From: Psococerastis gibbosa | Taxonomy: Eukaryota > Arthropoda > Insecta > Psocodea > Psocidae | DNA length: 64,000 nt | Assembly: GCA_963971405.1 (NCBI GenBank) | Contig: OZ020489.1 | Location: 34,939,047 to 35,003,046 of the forward strand | Direction: 5' to 3' | In this document: one piece after another, positions 23,341 through 35,179 of the stretch | Layout of the letters: each line of letters starts with the position of its first letter | Numbering within the stretch: the first letter of the stretch is position 1 | Notes under the pieces: model-generated | Seen by the model: only the letters and a program-made list of their open reading frames with translations | Databases searched by the model: none | Told to the model about the DNA's origin: nothing | Translations under genes and position numbers: made by a program

Positions 23341-23559
23341 TAGAGACCCCTACCTCCTCCGTCACTTGCTGCAGATATTCTTCTGGGTGCCCAGCGGTCC
23401 TACTATGGCGATTGTTTGTAATCTTACCCTGGGATTAAAAATTTAAACTAGGCCTAGATAATTTAAAAATGGTGCTATTCAAAATTATTTTGTTTAAATT
23501 TTTAACCCTAGAAATAAGTTAAAATACTAAACAACATAGTAGGTCCGCTGATCGGTTGA

Positions 23560-24390
23560 CCTTCAGTTCACAGTCCGGAAACTGGACTGGAATAATCTGG
23601 TTGGTAAAAAGCTATTTTTTGTTAACTGCATCATTCCGGATGGCTGTTGGTGAAAAATATTTAATTTGGAAACTTTATATTATTGTCTCCGACCCACGTC
23701 TTTCCAACCTTTCGGCCAAATTTACCTTTTGCTGCTGCTGCTACGCATTTGTCAATGAAGAAGGAGCAGATGCGTACATGTCCAACATCAGTGTACTATG
23801 TTCCGGCAATTACGACGACAGCTCTCCTGTACAATTGGACCCAGTCACTGACCTTAGCCAACTGTTACTAGATCGCCCTTGGCCGTGCTCCAGTGATACT
23901 TCAAATAATTAGCTAAAGTATTAAGGCCGTGATTTCAAAGTATTTTCTAAGCAAAAGCAAAAAGATTATGGGTGTTTTTGATTGAATTAATTAATTCGTC
24001 GTTCTACAGCCCAAAGATATACTTACTTACTTAACGTGTTCGGGCCTAGGACAAGTTGATCCAAAACGTTGCGGTCTGTCATAAAACTTCCTTAGGACTA
24101 GACAATCCTTCGATATTTATCGAAGTCGTTATTAGGGCTGGCTTTGAAAAAAACCGATTTGGTTTAGTAGCGTTGTTGTCGCTTGGCCCGGAGGGGGAAG
24201 GGTTGGCCGACGGGGGTGATTCCCGCCGTTACCAGGGACGCCCGATCGCTCATTCTCGTGTTGTAGCCAGCTCTTCGAGGAACTGAGAGCTTGCAGCATC
24301 CACATCGACGCATGGAGGGGTGCTTTGGAGGGGCTTGGTGTGACAGGCGAGAGGTCCTCACGGGCCGATGTAGCCACCTTAAGTCAAGTA
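23560..24390. other. Unassigned segment with open frames, no recognised gene
   Basis: The plus frame 23556-23912 (118 codons, CCCCYAFVNEEGADAY) and GC-rich frames at 24130-24380 have no recognisable domain, good start context or splice logic. 23930-24010 resembles the TTAA-MITE family. Could include an exon of an unknown gene. Confidence 0.3.
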
Positions 24391-25007
24391 AGTCTATGCA
24401 GTTCCACTAAAGATGTCGACCGCAGATGTTGACGAAACGTTTGGGAGTGCGATTTCAGAACGAGTACTGCCTATCATCCTGGATCTATTTGAACTGGGAA
24501 AGTTTACTACTAATAACTTATGGCAGTTCATTTGAATTTGGAAATTAGATTTTGGAATACTGTAACCAAAACTCGTACATACCGTAGTTACTCTCATTTA
24601 TTACTTGTAGGGACCAGATGCAATTTATGCCGAGAAATAGGCCCAGCGTACGACTGCTGCGGCAGCATTTCGTCATTGACGATAGCGTTTTTTCTCTCTA
24701 TTGGAATCGGCGAGGAGAAACGATAAAGTTTATATATACATAGTAGGCTATTATCAATTTTTATTTGTATTATTATATGGTATATAATACAGTACTTAAA
24801 TTGACTCGTCGTTATTATTAATTAAATCTGATGCATTTAAAAAAAAGTTGGGGTCTTAGAAAAATCTAGGCACCCCATATGTGTAGTTTGATGCACGCAG
24901 GACCTTGTTATAAAACCGTACGGGGACCTTAGTGGAATAATGTAGAGGAAATAGCTAATAATCTTATTTTTTCTTATTTTTCCTCGCCCAGTATATTTTC
25001 CTCGGCC

Positions 25008-25135
25008 ATGCTTCGGAGGGCATGTAAAGCAGGCGGTCCCGGGCCTTCCTAGTTGAGTGTAAGAGAGGGTTTTATAGCCCTAACTTCGCTAGGTTGGCTT
25101 AGTAATAGAACAAAAAAGTCAATATTTATTTATTT
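25008..25135 (+). mobile_element. SINE family 1, 3' part
   Basis: CCATGCTTCGGAGGGCATGT, GCGGTCCCGGGCCTTCCTAG and TTCGCTAGGTTGGCTTAGTA are present; the tRNA-like head is missing. Confidence 0.75.
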
Positions 25136-25279
25136 ATTCCCTGGACAAGGAGCATTAAAAAATACAATACATAATACATTTACCAATGTTAACCATTACA
25201 ATTCCAATGCAATTACGTTCTGTACTACAATAACTTAAATAAAATTATCCGCATCGCCAAGCAGGCGCTTGATTGGGAC

Positions 25280-25445
25280 AAAGAACTTCGATGGCATGGT
25301 GGTAGTGCGCCAATACTTGTGCGAGTCTCTACAAGCCATGCGATCGGAGACATGTCGTAACTCAACACGGCCACTAACCTACAGAAGTGACTGAAGAGGT
25401 CAATCGGATACAATCATTAAATTATTTGCATGCGCTAAACCTTTT
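25280..25445 (+). mobile_element. SINE family 2 copy
   Basis: TTCGATGGCATGGTGGTAGT, ACTTGTGCGAGTCTCTACAA, CTGAAGAGGTCAATCGGATA, ending in an A run. A shorter piece (about 25925-26005) lacks the head. Confidence 0.8.
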
Positions 25446-25629
25446 AATAAAAAAAAAAACTTATACAGTACGGCAAAAATAAGTCATTATCATGTAATTT
25501 TTAATTATTTATTCATTTATTTTATTTTATTTTTATTTGTTATAATAATAATAATCATTATAAGCCTCTATCGAAAAAAGTGTTTGTAGCGAGACCTCTT
25601 ATACATAACTGTAATAGGCTACGAGTAAA

Positions 25630-25825
25630 TAAAGACCTTTTTTGTTCTACTAGTAAGCCAAACTAGTGGAGTTATGGCTATAATATAGCCCTCTCTTACA
25701 CTTGACTAGGAAGGCCCGGGACGGCCTGGTTTACGTGCCCTCTGAAGCATGGCCAGAAAATGTAGCAAGTGTGTGACTCGAACCAACAACCTTTCGGGTG
25801 AAAGTCTGAGTCTCTACCTAACTGT
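25630..25825 (-). mobile_element. SINE family 1 copy
   Basis: Contains AGGAAGGCCCGGGACGGCCT and TGTGACTCGAACCAACAACC (inverted B box). The A-box end is decayed. Confidence 0.78.
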
Positions 25826-26771
25826 ATATATCAACGATAGTTTAATTGAAACAGTTGTGAATAATGAACTTGTACAACTCATATTCATACCGAGCATAAG
25901 TCTTACCTTCTATTCAAGATAACAGTTATGCGATCGGAGATGTGTCGTAACTCAACACGGGTACTAACCTGCAGTCGACTGAAGAGGTCAATCGGAAACA
26001 TATTTTTTAGAAAATAAAAAATCAAATAAGCTACCACTCACGTTCATTTTCTGACACATTTACACGCAGCCTTGCTTGTTCAAACGGTGACAGTAGTTGG
26101 GAAAATGCTTCTCTTCTTCTTTTTCCGCCTTAATGCCGCGCGTGCAGCGTGGGGGAAAATTCATATGGAAATTCAGATGGGAAAATGCATGTCTCAAAAC
26201 TGCGAAAAATGTTACAAAAATGAAAAAAAAAAAAGGGGCAATGACTGATTTTTAATAATGAAGCTCCCTTTTATATTCACAATATCGATTTTGCATGTAT
26301 GCATCCTTTCATGACTAGGTCAATTTGCGCTTGCACTTTTCTGTAATAAGAGCTCCCCGGATCTTCTATGATTCTTTTTTTTACAACTTTTTATTCTACT
26401 CTTTCCTTTCTAAATTTCTTTATGCGAACTAAATGATGTTGAAAGAGGTTTCTTATTCTCAAATTGAACTTCTTTTATTTCCCTTTGTTTCTGTTGACCG
26501 CACATCAGAATTGCAGTATTTTTTGCATATTCCTTTCTTTTTAATTTACAGTAATCAACTATTTCTATTATTATTATTATTATTGTATTTTATAAATATA
26601 TGCTCCTTGTCCAGGGAATAGTAGGTAGGGAAAAGAATGAAGAAGATTATTTTTTTTTACACCATATTTCGTTATTCATGTCCTTTTTATTATTTGGTAG
26701 ACCTAGGACTTAGTGGGGTTAGGTCGTTGGCATTGGGCAAGGTTCATAAAAAAATATATTTTAGCACATTA

Positions 26772-27622
26772 TTGCTTTCCAATTTATACGTAGTATAAGG
26801 AAAGTTTTGTGATGGTCGACATTTTCGATTCCGAGATTTCAACGGATTTACATGTTTTGAGGTCCCAGGAACCTAAAAAGTGGTTTTTACGAAATGTCTG
26901 TCTGTCGCTTTGTCTGTCGCTCTGTCTGTCTATGCGTCGATTTTCGAGCAAACTACTCGGCCGATTTTGATGAAATTCGGCATGTAGGTTCACAAAAAAT
27001 CACACCTCGGGAACATTTTTATTTTATTTTGGGCTAACTCAATTTGGGGAGGGGGGGGTTTATTTTCAAAAAACTCATAAAAAACGTCTAAAAAAATTAT
27101 TTCTCAAAAACGACTTCTTTTAAATTCACATATATTGGAGTCGTTACTAATGTTAACAAAATGCAATGGGTCGCTTGCCCCTTCATAGTTTGCTTGGGGG
27201 TAAAAAAATATAAATAACTAAATTTTAATGAAAAATGACTAAAAAATTATTTTTCTGCGAAACCTTTCTATCGATGATTTCTACCTTCAGGCATGTTTTA
27301 GGTGTTAAATTGAGTAACGAAACAGGACAGGTTGCTTTCCCAAAAAACTATTTGGTTTTGTGCAAAAAAAATGTTTTTCAAAAAATGATAGAAAATTCAG
27401 GCTCAAATGCACTGCGTGCCCTTCCATTATTGCTGTGTGGTTATGTGCTGATCTGACCTATCTAGAATTTTCCTCACCTCCATTGACGTCAGGTGGACAC
27501 CCCCCCCTGAGAAATCCGAAATTTAACCTTGGGAAAATTATTTGCCATGAAATTACTCTTTGACTCTATCTACTAATTGATAAATTGGAAAGCATGTTCG
27601 AGTAAGCTCGGACCGGTTCTTA
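26772..27622 (+). mobile_element. TTGCTTTCC-ended element, copy C (about 850 bp)
   Basis: From TTGCTTTCCAATTTATACGT to AAGCTCGGACCGGTTCTT, with the same internal order as copy B in the opposite orientation. Confidence 0.85.
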
Positions 27623-27844
27623 TTATTATTATTAGCTAATAACTTATAAAACATATGGGGATGGATTAAACAAAGTAATTGTACCAAAAATTATATTAAA
27701 TAACCATCCTCCACCAATGAAACAATTTAAGGAAAGAAATGGGAAAGTTAATAGCGGGTATAAAGGAATGGTTGAGAAGATGACTGAAGGGGAGGGATGG
27801 GGAATTACAACCGAGACGTACTAAATTTTGGAGGCGAAGAGGGG

Positions 27845-28065
27845 GGAGGGTCACCAACCCACTGAGTAGTTTGCCCGCAAATTGACGAACTGACAGACAG
27901 ACATACCAACAGACAGACGGACAGACAGACATTTCGTAAAAACCGCTTTTGTAGGTTCCTGTTCCTCATGACCAACGTGTAAATCGGTAGAAATCTCGGA
28001 ATCGAAAATTGTGACGATCACAAAGCTTGTCTTATGTTGTACTACGCATAAATAGGAAAAATATC
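27845..28065 (-). repeat. TTGCTTTCC-family fragment
   Basis: CAGACAGACATTTCGTAAAA, AAATCTCGGAATCGAAAATT and CTACGCATAAATAGG are the inverted 5' part of the family. The rest is absent. Confidence 0.6.
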
Positions 28066-28384
28066 TATACTTGCTAAGCTTAAACGGAGAAATCGTTCAT
28101 ACGCTGACTGGTACTTATTACTCAAGACTGGAGTCGATAAAAAATTAGTGAGACTTTATAAAAATAGCAACAGTAATAATAAGTGTTTGAACGCACCCTT
28201 CTATTTTGACCTAGTTTATTCTCATTCTTATTTAGTACCCATTATATGGGAAAGGGAGTACTTGTACGACACGCTATCGTACTTTATTATCCGCTATAAC
28301 ATGCGTAATAACTAATCAGTGTTCACCGCTGTCCTATTTATATATTAGTATAAGGAGAGCTCTGTGCTGGTGAAAATTTTCGAT

Positions 28385-28660
28385 TTGTTGTTTCCAACAC
28401 CGGCTTTCTCTCTCTTTCACCTCGGGGGAAAAGGGAGTTGACTGACAGGGTGGACCTTCTGATTATAGTGGATTCCGAACCACTTGGGGAACACGGTAAA
28501 GTCACACGATTAAATCGGAGGTGACCAAGACTCGACACGCACGTAAACTGACTGGTATAGTCTTAGCGCGTTATCTTGTCCCACCATGTCCCCCTGCCAA
28601 CGCTGTGCACACTACCAAGTTCGTCGCAGTTTTGCTTTCATGGATTCAACATGGTAAGGC
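28385..28660 (-). repeat. Repeat family R3 copy
   Basis: Shares GTTGTTTCCAACACCGGC, GATTATAGTGGATTCCGAAC, GATTAAATCGGAGGTGACCA and GCGCGTTATCTTGTCCCACC with 18125-18510 in the same order. Confidence 0.8.
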
Positions 28661-29494
28661 CATTTAGAGTTATTAATGTAAACAATCCCACTAGGTTGCA
28701 TCCCTCTTGATAGTTTGGTTCAGGATATTAAAAATTAAAAAATGGTCAATTTTCATGATTTTTTTTTAACAAACCTTTCTATCGTTGCTATCTACAATAG
28801 CTTTAGCTATGTTTTAGGCTCTAAAAGTGTAACCAATCCGAATGGGCTGCTTTGCCAAAAAAGGATTTAATTTTGAAGACTTTTTCTTTAGAGTAGAGAA
28901 AGTTTATTATTATAGTTTATTGTTGTAGTCAGAAATAACCCTCCCCCTCCTAGTAACAAATTTGGCGGACTTGGGACGCGATGGCCGACATTATCATCTT
29001 ATAGGTAAACTGACCATATACAGGTACCCACCTGCAATTTTACAAGAGTAGAGACATGTTATCTATTGTTAATCTATATTTTGAAGGAAATAAAATTACT
29101 TTACTTTACTAAAATTACTTTACTTTTGTGTGTTTACATCTAAGGGAGAAAAAAAATTGAAAACTCAATAAAAATATTAATTTATGAATTTGTATTTTCC
29201 GCGCATTTTGTACTCATTTGTTTAAAACAATTGAATAAACCCCGGTATTATAATATTCCCAAATCGCCGCTGTAACAACAAAATAATTGTGTGTGGATTT
29301 TAAAAATAAGTGAAAGGAAGCCCAGAAAATCAGAAACCTCACAACACCGTCTAGACTTTCGGTCGTAGTTGTACGCTACCATTCATTCATAATCTTTATT
29401 TGGATATACAGTATGTATCATACACGCCCCTGGGAACCGAATGTCACAAAATCTTTTTTCCGTCTTACATAACATAACCTAAATAAATATTGAA

Positions 29495-29645
29495 TTTTGT
29501 TCCATTACTAGCGGAAACTCTTGCACTCAACTAGGAAGGCCCGGGACCGCATGATTTACATGCCTCGGAAGCATGGCTAGAAAATATAGCAAGTGTGGGG
29601 CTCGAACCAACAACCTTTCGGGTGAAAGTTCTCACAACTCTCACT
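29495..29645 (-). mobile_element. SINE family 1 copy (truncated)
   Basis: ACTCAACTAGGAAGGCCCGG through GGGGCTCGAACCAACAACCT and the GGGTGAAAGT phrase. The distal tail and head are incomplete. Confidence 0.72.
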
Positions 29646-29649
29646 TTCA

Positions 29650-31400
29650 GATCTCGATCGAATGGGAAAGTACAGTGAATTTCGATTGATATACAGCATA
29701 CTCATATGAAAAAACACAAGTTACCTACCTAAATTTGCACATAGACGGCAGTGCTTTTATCTTCTCTTCATTTATTAGTTCTATAGGCTTATTTTTAAAC
29801 ATCATTACAATTATTCCTTATGATGTATTGTAAACAAAAAACCCACGGCCTACTTTTTATTTATCACAAAATATGGACGTTGTGTGACTTAGATTTAAAT
29901 GTGCAAAAAAATGCTTTTTATTTATTTATTTACTCTTGGTGAGTTTATTGTTTTGACTACACCCCATACCATGACCAAAAAGCATAGACATTGCAGAAGT
30001 TAACTTTTACTTATAAAAAATTTGGGAGACTGTATGTTTTCAACACTTGAACTGGGTTAATTGTAAGTGTGGGCCGAAAGGCCCAAAATTCGCCCATATG
30101 GAAAATAAAGACAATTTTCTTTTTTTCTTTCCATTCTATAGCACAAATCCAGTTGTTTCACCTTTAGAGAGGGTGATGCTTGGTGAAAAATAATAGTTGT
30201 TCTTGACAAGACGTAGTGGGACAAAAACCGGCACTGTGATTAGGGCAGTGGTTCTAATTTTATTTTAGCCGATGATGAAGAAAATGATGAGCTTTGGTCG
30301 AGAGACTTTGCCCCAGTAAGGATCAGCCGTGGTTGGAGACAGATTGTTGCAAAACCTATTTCAATACTACTGAAGAAGGTAGATTAGAGTACAATTTTAG
30401 GTTAGGTTTTACAAAAAGGCATCGAGAGCGTTTAAATTTGAGCTTCCTCCGCTTTGATAACGAAAACCATAACCTGGCGCTTTGACAGTGAGCAACAGCA
30501 TGTGTGGGTCTTTGCCCTAATCGTGGGGCAAGGGCCCATATTCCCAAACGTTTAGGAAAAGGTCTTGATCATCAGCCCTGGTGATATTTTCGTTTTTCCT
30601 TTTGGCTGATCCAAGGTGCAAAGGTCTTAGCTATTGATTGAGTACAATGATTAGTGGCTACGAGAGGAATAGCTGCAAAATTCCGCTGCATATTGCATCC
30701 AAAACTTCAAGATAAATAGGCTTAAGTAGAAAACACTTTATCAGCTAGCTATTCAAAGCCAGATTAAACCATACAGCTCAGTTCAATGTGCCATGTTGCA
30801 GTTAGTAAAAAAACGAGGCAGAAAATTTGCCAGGATTTAAAATAAGCAACATATTTTTTTGTAGCTGAAAAATCCAATCAGCGTGAATTGAACTCAATTA
30901 AACGAATCGCATCCTGCTGAATATTCCGTAAACTAGTTTTTCATGCATCTCTCAGATTTAGCGGTGCGGAAAATAACTGAAATGTAAGCGGACGCTCGCA
31001 ATTTTCCGGGATTTTCATCTGACGGCTATCCAGCTAGCCTGTGTTTAGTTTCCGGTGCCATGAATTTTAAACTTTAAAAATATAGGCAGGCTTTAGAGGC
31101 GCGAAAAAAAACTTTCCATACTTTGCTCTTTTATTAAGCCTTTTAATTACCTGTACCCTAGTTTTTTTATTGACTGTAGTGTATTTATATAGGTACATGG
31201 ACACAGAGGTTTTATTTTTATAAATTGCCTGACCTACATCCGGTTATTTTAAGAATGGGTTCAGCTTCGTCGACGTAGCATGTGGGGGACTTTCGGGTGA
31301 AAGTCTCTGTACTCTCAGTCCATAACACCATCCGAAGCATGTCCTGTAGAGGTTTATAATGCAAAAAAAATATTGTTTTAATGTTGAAGAAATGTCAAAT
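29650..31400. other. No confirmed gene; upstream of the first identified myoglianin exon
   Basis: A short reading at 30250-30365 (DDEENDELWSRDFAPVRISR after TTTTATTTTAG, ending in TAG) is the only exon-like stretch. It lacks a donor before its stop and does not match a myoglianin propeptide. No signal-peptide exon was found. Confidence 0.35.
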
Positions 31401-31528
31401 CAGGTATGACAAGAAGACGACTGGCGGGACGTCCCTCGAAAGCGCTGGAAGGTTTGAAACTGACCTTTGCGAGTTGGGAGTCCGTGGATGGTGGAGCGTT
31501 GCACAAAACCGAGATGACTGGAGGAGAT
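31400..31528 (+). pseudogene. Decayed LINE tail
   Basis: Frames read RLAGRPSKALEG and, after a shift, CELGVRGWWSVAQNRDDWRR, matching the GRP.K.WE..L..LGVR.W..VAQNRD.WR tail pattern. A similar tail ending (DWRSIVEKAKAH) continues at about 31996-32040 on the far side of the inverted-repeat element, suggesting insertion into a LINE tail. Confidence 0.5.
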
Positions 31529-31576
31529 CATGAGTAGAGGAAGAAGAACGCAATGATCCACAGTAAAATACTTTAA

Positions 31577-31614
31577 TAGTGATCGGTTTCGGATAAAATC
31601 CATCATCAGACTAA
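31577..31614 (-). ncRNA. Hammerhead-ribozyme-like motif (minus copy)
   Basis: Reverse complement of the 31867-31903 motif in the left arm: TAGT, CTGATGA, the same stem II, GAAA, then ACCGATC and ACTA. The stem III palindrome is spoilt by one G-to-A change (ACCGAT), so this copy is probably weaker. Confidence 0.45.
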
Positions 31615-31866
31615 CAACACATGAAAAATTTATTTTGAATTTTGAATTTTGAAGATTTTAAAATTCTACATTGTTGTAGTAAAGGTAGACTATTAGACAG
31701 GTTAGAAAGCTTAGAGATTAGAAAGGCTATTAGGAATAACGAGGTTCTCACGAATGATATAATGTTTCAAACTGTATCCCCACTACTCGATTTATGTACT
31801 CAACCCCCGCCTCCTCCTCCCACTCCCTTCCAGTCGTATATAAGCTGGCGTTTTTTCATGTGTTGT

Positions 31867-31903
31867 TAGTCTGATGATGGATTTTATCCGAAACCGGTCA
31901 CTA
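31867..31903 (+). ncRNA. Hammerhead-ribozyme-like motif (plus copy)
   Basis: Core CTGATGA at 31871-31877 and GAAA at 31890-31893. Stem II is GGAT-TTT-ATCC (31879-31889) with one bulged T at 31878. Stem III is the palindrome ACCGGT (31893-31898), expected to work as a dimer. H17 is C31899, with predicted cleavage before A31900. Stem I pairs TAGT (31867-31870) with ACTA (31900-31903). All invariant core bases are present. Confidence 0.55.
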
Positions 31904-32111
31904 TTAAAGTATTTTACTGTGGATCATTGCGTTCTTCTTCCTCTACTCATGATGTTCTCCAAGTTCCACGAAGTCACCAAGGAAACTCTCACAAGGACTG
32001 GAGGAGTATTGTGGAGAAGGCCAAAGCCCATTAAGGGCTGTACAGCCAGAAGAAGCAGAAAAAGAAGAAGAATATTGAAGAAATAGTTTGAATCGATTCT
32101 TTTTGTTGCAG

Positions 32112-32291
32112 ATCCGAAACTTCGGCATTCACAGCCGGATTTGCAGTACTTCACTTTTGATGAGAAGACGAGAGCTTATAGAGTTAAGAGGGCTCTGCTG
32201 TGGGTGTACATCATGGGGAGAGAGTGGCCCAAGGCCACTGGACACAATTTCAACATTACGGTTTACAAAATCTTCCGTAATAGTCAGCAAG
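32112..32291 (+). CDS. myo: myoglianin propeptide exon
   Basis: The acceptor is TTGCAG at 32106-32111 and the donor is GTGGGT from 32292. Reading from 32114 gives DLQYFTFDEKTRAYRVKRAL, then LWVYIMGREWPKATGHNFNI and TVYKIFRNSQQ. This matches the part of the GDF8/11 propeptide where a beta strand leads into an LWVYL-type motif. The exon starts with two bases of a split codon and ends with one. It begins only about 160 bp after an inverted-repeat retroelement remnant, so the upstream intron is heavily invaded. Known role of the propeptide: folding, and latency of the mature dimer. Confidence 0.88.
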
Positions 32292-32542
32292 GTGGGTATG
32301 GGAGGGTACCTGATTAAATTATGATTTTTAAAAACATTGCAAAACAATAACAAAAACAAATTGTAGTCATAGGCGGAAACAGGGGGAAGGGGTAGCTGCT
32401 CTCCCCCCCCCAAATAGGCTGGATCCGTCCCTGATTGTAGTAGCCTGTATGGACTTGATACTCTTGATATCTCTTGTATATTAATTTTATTTACTGGAAG
32501 TTCATTGGTATTTGATTATAACAGAGCCCACATTGTGCCCCA

Positions 32543-32720
32543 AAATGCATGATGGCATAGTGGTAACTTGTTCACACTTGTGCGAGTCTCTACACATCAT
32601 GCGATCGGTGACCTGTCGTAACTCAACACAGGTATTACCTAAAGAGGCGACTGAAGAGGTTATTCAGATACATTCATTGAATTGTTTGTATGCGAATAAT
32701 CTTAAAAAAAAAAAAAAAAT
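32543..32720 (+). mobile_element. SINE family 2 copy in myoglianin intron
   Basis: GATGGCATAGTGGTAACTTG, ACTTGTGCGAGTCTCTACAC, GCGACTGAAGAGGTTATTCA, then TTGTTTGTATGCGAATAATC and an A run of about 18. Confidence 0.82.
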
Positions 32721-33104
32721 AAAAAACTCGGAGATTCCAGTGGATTGTATTGGTTTAAAGTTATTTGTATATAATTAAGTACATAGTTAAGTAGGCTACA
32801 AAGTTAAGTTGTGATCAAGTGAGAACTTCTTTTATATCCATATCACTGCTAACTCTCTCTAGCCACTCAGACGGATAATGTGTCGCTGCGGACCACCCCT
32901 TACATTTATTATTATTATTTTATCTTGTTATGAATTCGAATGCTTTCAAGGTTATCACTTCAGCTTCCAGTATGATTTTAATATACAACAAAGTTATTTT
33001 GACACTTGGGGGACGCATGTTTTTTTACAAGTTGTTTTATTCTCGGCTTAGTTCTTGTTAATAGCAACTCTTAAGTCACTGCAAACATTCTCGTGGACCA
33101 TTTG

Positions 33105-33136
33105 CCAGGGTATTGCAAACCACGGGTTGGGAACCA
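33105..33136. mobile_element. hAT-like right end fragment
   Basis: GGTTGGGAACCACTG is the typical right end of CAGTGGTTCCCAACC-type hAT elements. The matching left end was not found nearby, so this is a fragment. Confidence 0.4.
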
Positions 33137-33984
33137 CTGTTTTGCAATGAGTAGGACATCTATTTATCCAATATTAAGTTGATCGGAGATATTCCTGCAA
33201 ATTCATGATTATGCAACTGTGTCAAACCCCACTGTACAATATAATAATAGGCTACATAGTAAAATAGAACAATTCTAAATTCTAAAGAAATGGGGTTGTT
33301 GGCAAAGCGTAGGGCTAACCTTCCACATGGTCCCACCAATTATACAATTATAATTTATGAATAATAAATAAATAAGCTTATATTATGTTGCCAACAGACA
33401 AAGTCCAAAAAAGACATCACTTACAGTAAAAACATAAAACAATACCCGAGAAACAAGCAGTCAAATTGAAAAGGAGGAGAAAAAAAAATAGCATCTTATT
33501 AATTTGTCAAACGGATAGCACCTATGTAGGCTACGTAAAATAAATATCTAACATATTGTACAATACAACACAAGTGTGTACGAGTAGCCATAGCTCAATA
33601 TGACTGTCACAACATTACACTTAATGTATCCGGATATTTTCCTTTAACTTTTAATAAATTGTATCCGAGTCGTTGTAGTACTTTATTATATTGTAATATA
33701 GTGGTAAGGTTTTTCTTTGTTTTTATAGTGACTTTTCACCAGAAATGTTTCTGGTTCGAGTTGATGCATTTCCTTGCGATACCTTCGGAGGCCATGTAAA
33801 GCTGGCAGTCTAGTTGAGTGAGGGCTTTATAGCTCTAATAATATGAATCTCCACGAGGAGCATCATACAGAGAATTAATTCAAACTGCTAAGGCGGACAA
33901 TTAGTGTAGATGGTAACATGTTGCATTGAAAACGCATAGATCGTAGCCCCGGATTGCCCAGTTTTTTTCCTCATACTTTCGGAT

Positions 33985-34140
33985 ATTACCTTCTTCTTCT
34001 ACACGCAGTGTGAGGGGGGGGGGTCGCCTCGAACCCATTTCCTCAACTTCCGCCAACCTCCGGTTGCTGGTCCTGTTCTCGTCTATCCTTTGGACGTGGC
34101 CGAACCATTGTAACTGCTTGTTCTTCCATTCTTTTCTCTA
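33985..34140 (-). pseudogene. LINE tail remnant (same family as 48985-49251)
   Basis: The plus-strand phrases CGCCTCGAACCCATTTCCTC, CTTCCGCCAACCTCCGG and CCTTTGGACGTGGCCGAACC are shared with 49019-49230, so this is a second shorter copy on the minus strand. It also has a G run beside the CGCAGTGTGAGG phrase. It sits in the myoglianin intron 110 bp before the 34256 exon. Confidence 0.6.
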
Positions 34141-34255
34141 TGGACTCTCGGATATTACCTACCTATTTATTTTAATTCGTTATAGATTGCTGATCTGTAG
34201 TAGGTAATTTTTTTAGTGGATGTATTTATAGATAAATTGTATTTTTGTTAATCAG

Positions 34256-34476
34256 GTAATTCGCCGATCCTAACTCCCGTTATAGGGAGGATAACGCAAG
34301 AAATTCCGAGTGGGCCTGGAGCCTGGCTGAGTCTGGAGCATCCAGAACTGGAGAAGCTGGTGGCAGACTGGTTCAGGGCTCCCAGCCTCAACACTGACGG
34401 TCTCATTATCAACGCCATTGATAGGAATGGCAACAATTTAGCAGTTACGTCGGGGCTCAATGTTGAAAACCAGTCG
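34256..34476 (+). CDS. myo: myoglianin propeptide exon (latency region)
   Basis: The acceptor is ATCAG at 34251-34255 and the donor GTAAGT starts at 34477. With the split codon this encodes GNSPILTPVIGRITQEIPSG, then PGAWLSLEHPELEKLVADWF and RAPSLNTDGLIINAIDRNGN, ending NLAVTSGLNVENQS. The WF..P..N.GL.I.A.D..G.DLAVT pattern is diagnostic of GDF8/GDF11 propeptides. The exon ends in phase 0. A cluster of AGAAAGTAAAAT-like repeated phrases follows in the intron (about 34500-34680). Confidence 0.92.
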
Positions 34477-34861
34477 GTAAGTACATGAAAGTGAAACACA
34501 ACTCACAAGAAAGTAAAATGCAACCGATATAAATCACAAATCAAAAGAAATCCGTACTTTTTAAGTCATAACTCACAGAAAGTAAAATAGGTGACACAAA
34601 CTGTATAAGTCACAACTCAAAAAAAGTAAAATGCATACGAAATAAGTCACAAATCAAGAGAAAGTAAAAGACACATAAATAATAATGTTTACAGCAGTTT
34701 TTTTTTGGTGTTTTGGTACGAGTTAGCCAAAAACAAAAAAGAAATTCCCGAGATGTGATTTTTGTAATCTTATAATTTCATCGAAATCCATCGAGTATAG
34801 TTTGCCCATAGTTTGCGTCACACGACAAAGGTAACAATCCAACAAGATAATTACAAAGGCT

Positions 34862-35085
34862 TTTACGGCCGGAGTTACGTGATGAAGCAGTAGAATCCGG
34901 GAAGATAGGCCGTCGTCGTTCTGAAAGCGTGCTTCCAAACGTTTCGTCAACATCTCCGGTCGACATCTACGCGTCAAGTATACGCAGAAAATGTCGACCG
35001 CAGATGTTGATGAAACGTTTGGAAGTACGCTTTCAGAACGACCACGGCCTATCATCCCGGATTCTACTGCTTCGTCAATCCAACA
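34862..35085. mobile_element. Foldback element with GACGAAACGTTTGGAAG core
   Basis: The outer arms TGAAGCAGTAGAATCCGGGA and CCCGGATTCTACTGCTTC are mirrored, and the inner arms carry AACGTTTCGTCAACATC and GATGTTGATGAAACGTT. Related copies are at 43940-44130 and 24405-24490. Confidence 0.75.
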
Positions 35086-35179
35086 AGACCCTTTCCCATA
35101 AGGAGGAAAGCTTTATAAACCCAGGGGGCTGGCGAGAGATGTCCGTTGGTGTCTTAATAATGATAATATTGTCCTGAAG

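Larger units (their letters stand above)
31529..31952. mobile_element. Inverted-repeat retroelement remnant (Penelope-like?) with two hammerhead-like motifs
   Basis: Arms of about 100 bp at 31529-31628 and 31852-31952 are near-perfect inverted copies. Each carries CTGATGATGGATTTTATCC then GAAACCGG/ATC. The loop (about 31642-31835, +) reads ILHCCSKGRLLDRLESLEIR, KAIRNNEVLTNDIMFQTVSP then LLDL. This resembles the C-terminal part of GIY-YIG-containing Penelope-like ORFs (K-G..L..LE..EI......LND...F). Penelope-like elements are known to have repeats in inverted arrangement and hammerhead ribozymes. The family call is inference. Confidence 0.55.

Noticed and set aside
22829..23446. Plus-strand frames with repeated SFFFSSSSY peptides
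   Set aside because: By-product of a tandem array with a period divisible by three; the minus strand carries the recognisable LINE tail.
23556..23912. 118-codon plus frame as a gene or upstream myoglianin exon
   Set aside because: Cys-rich stretch comes from a CTGCTGCTG run; no propeptide similarity and no fitting donor site.
30250..30485. Candidate upstream exon or retrogene (DDEENDELWSRDFAPVRISR / CPSKDQPWLETDCCKTYFN frames)
   Set aside because: Frames overlap but neither matches a myoglianin propeptide, and no phase-1 donor before the stop was found.
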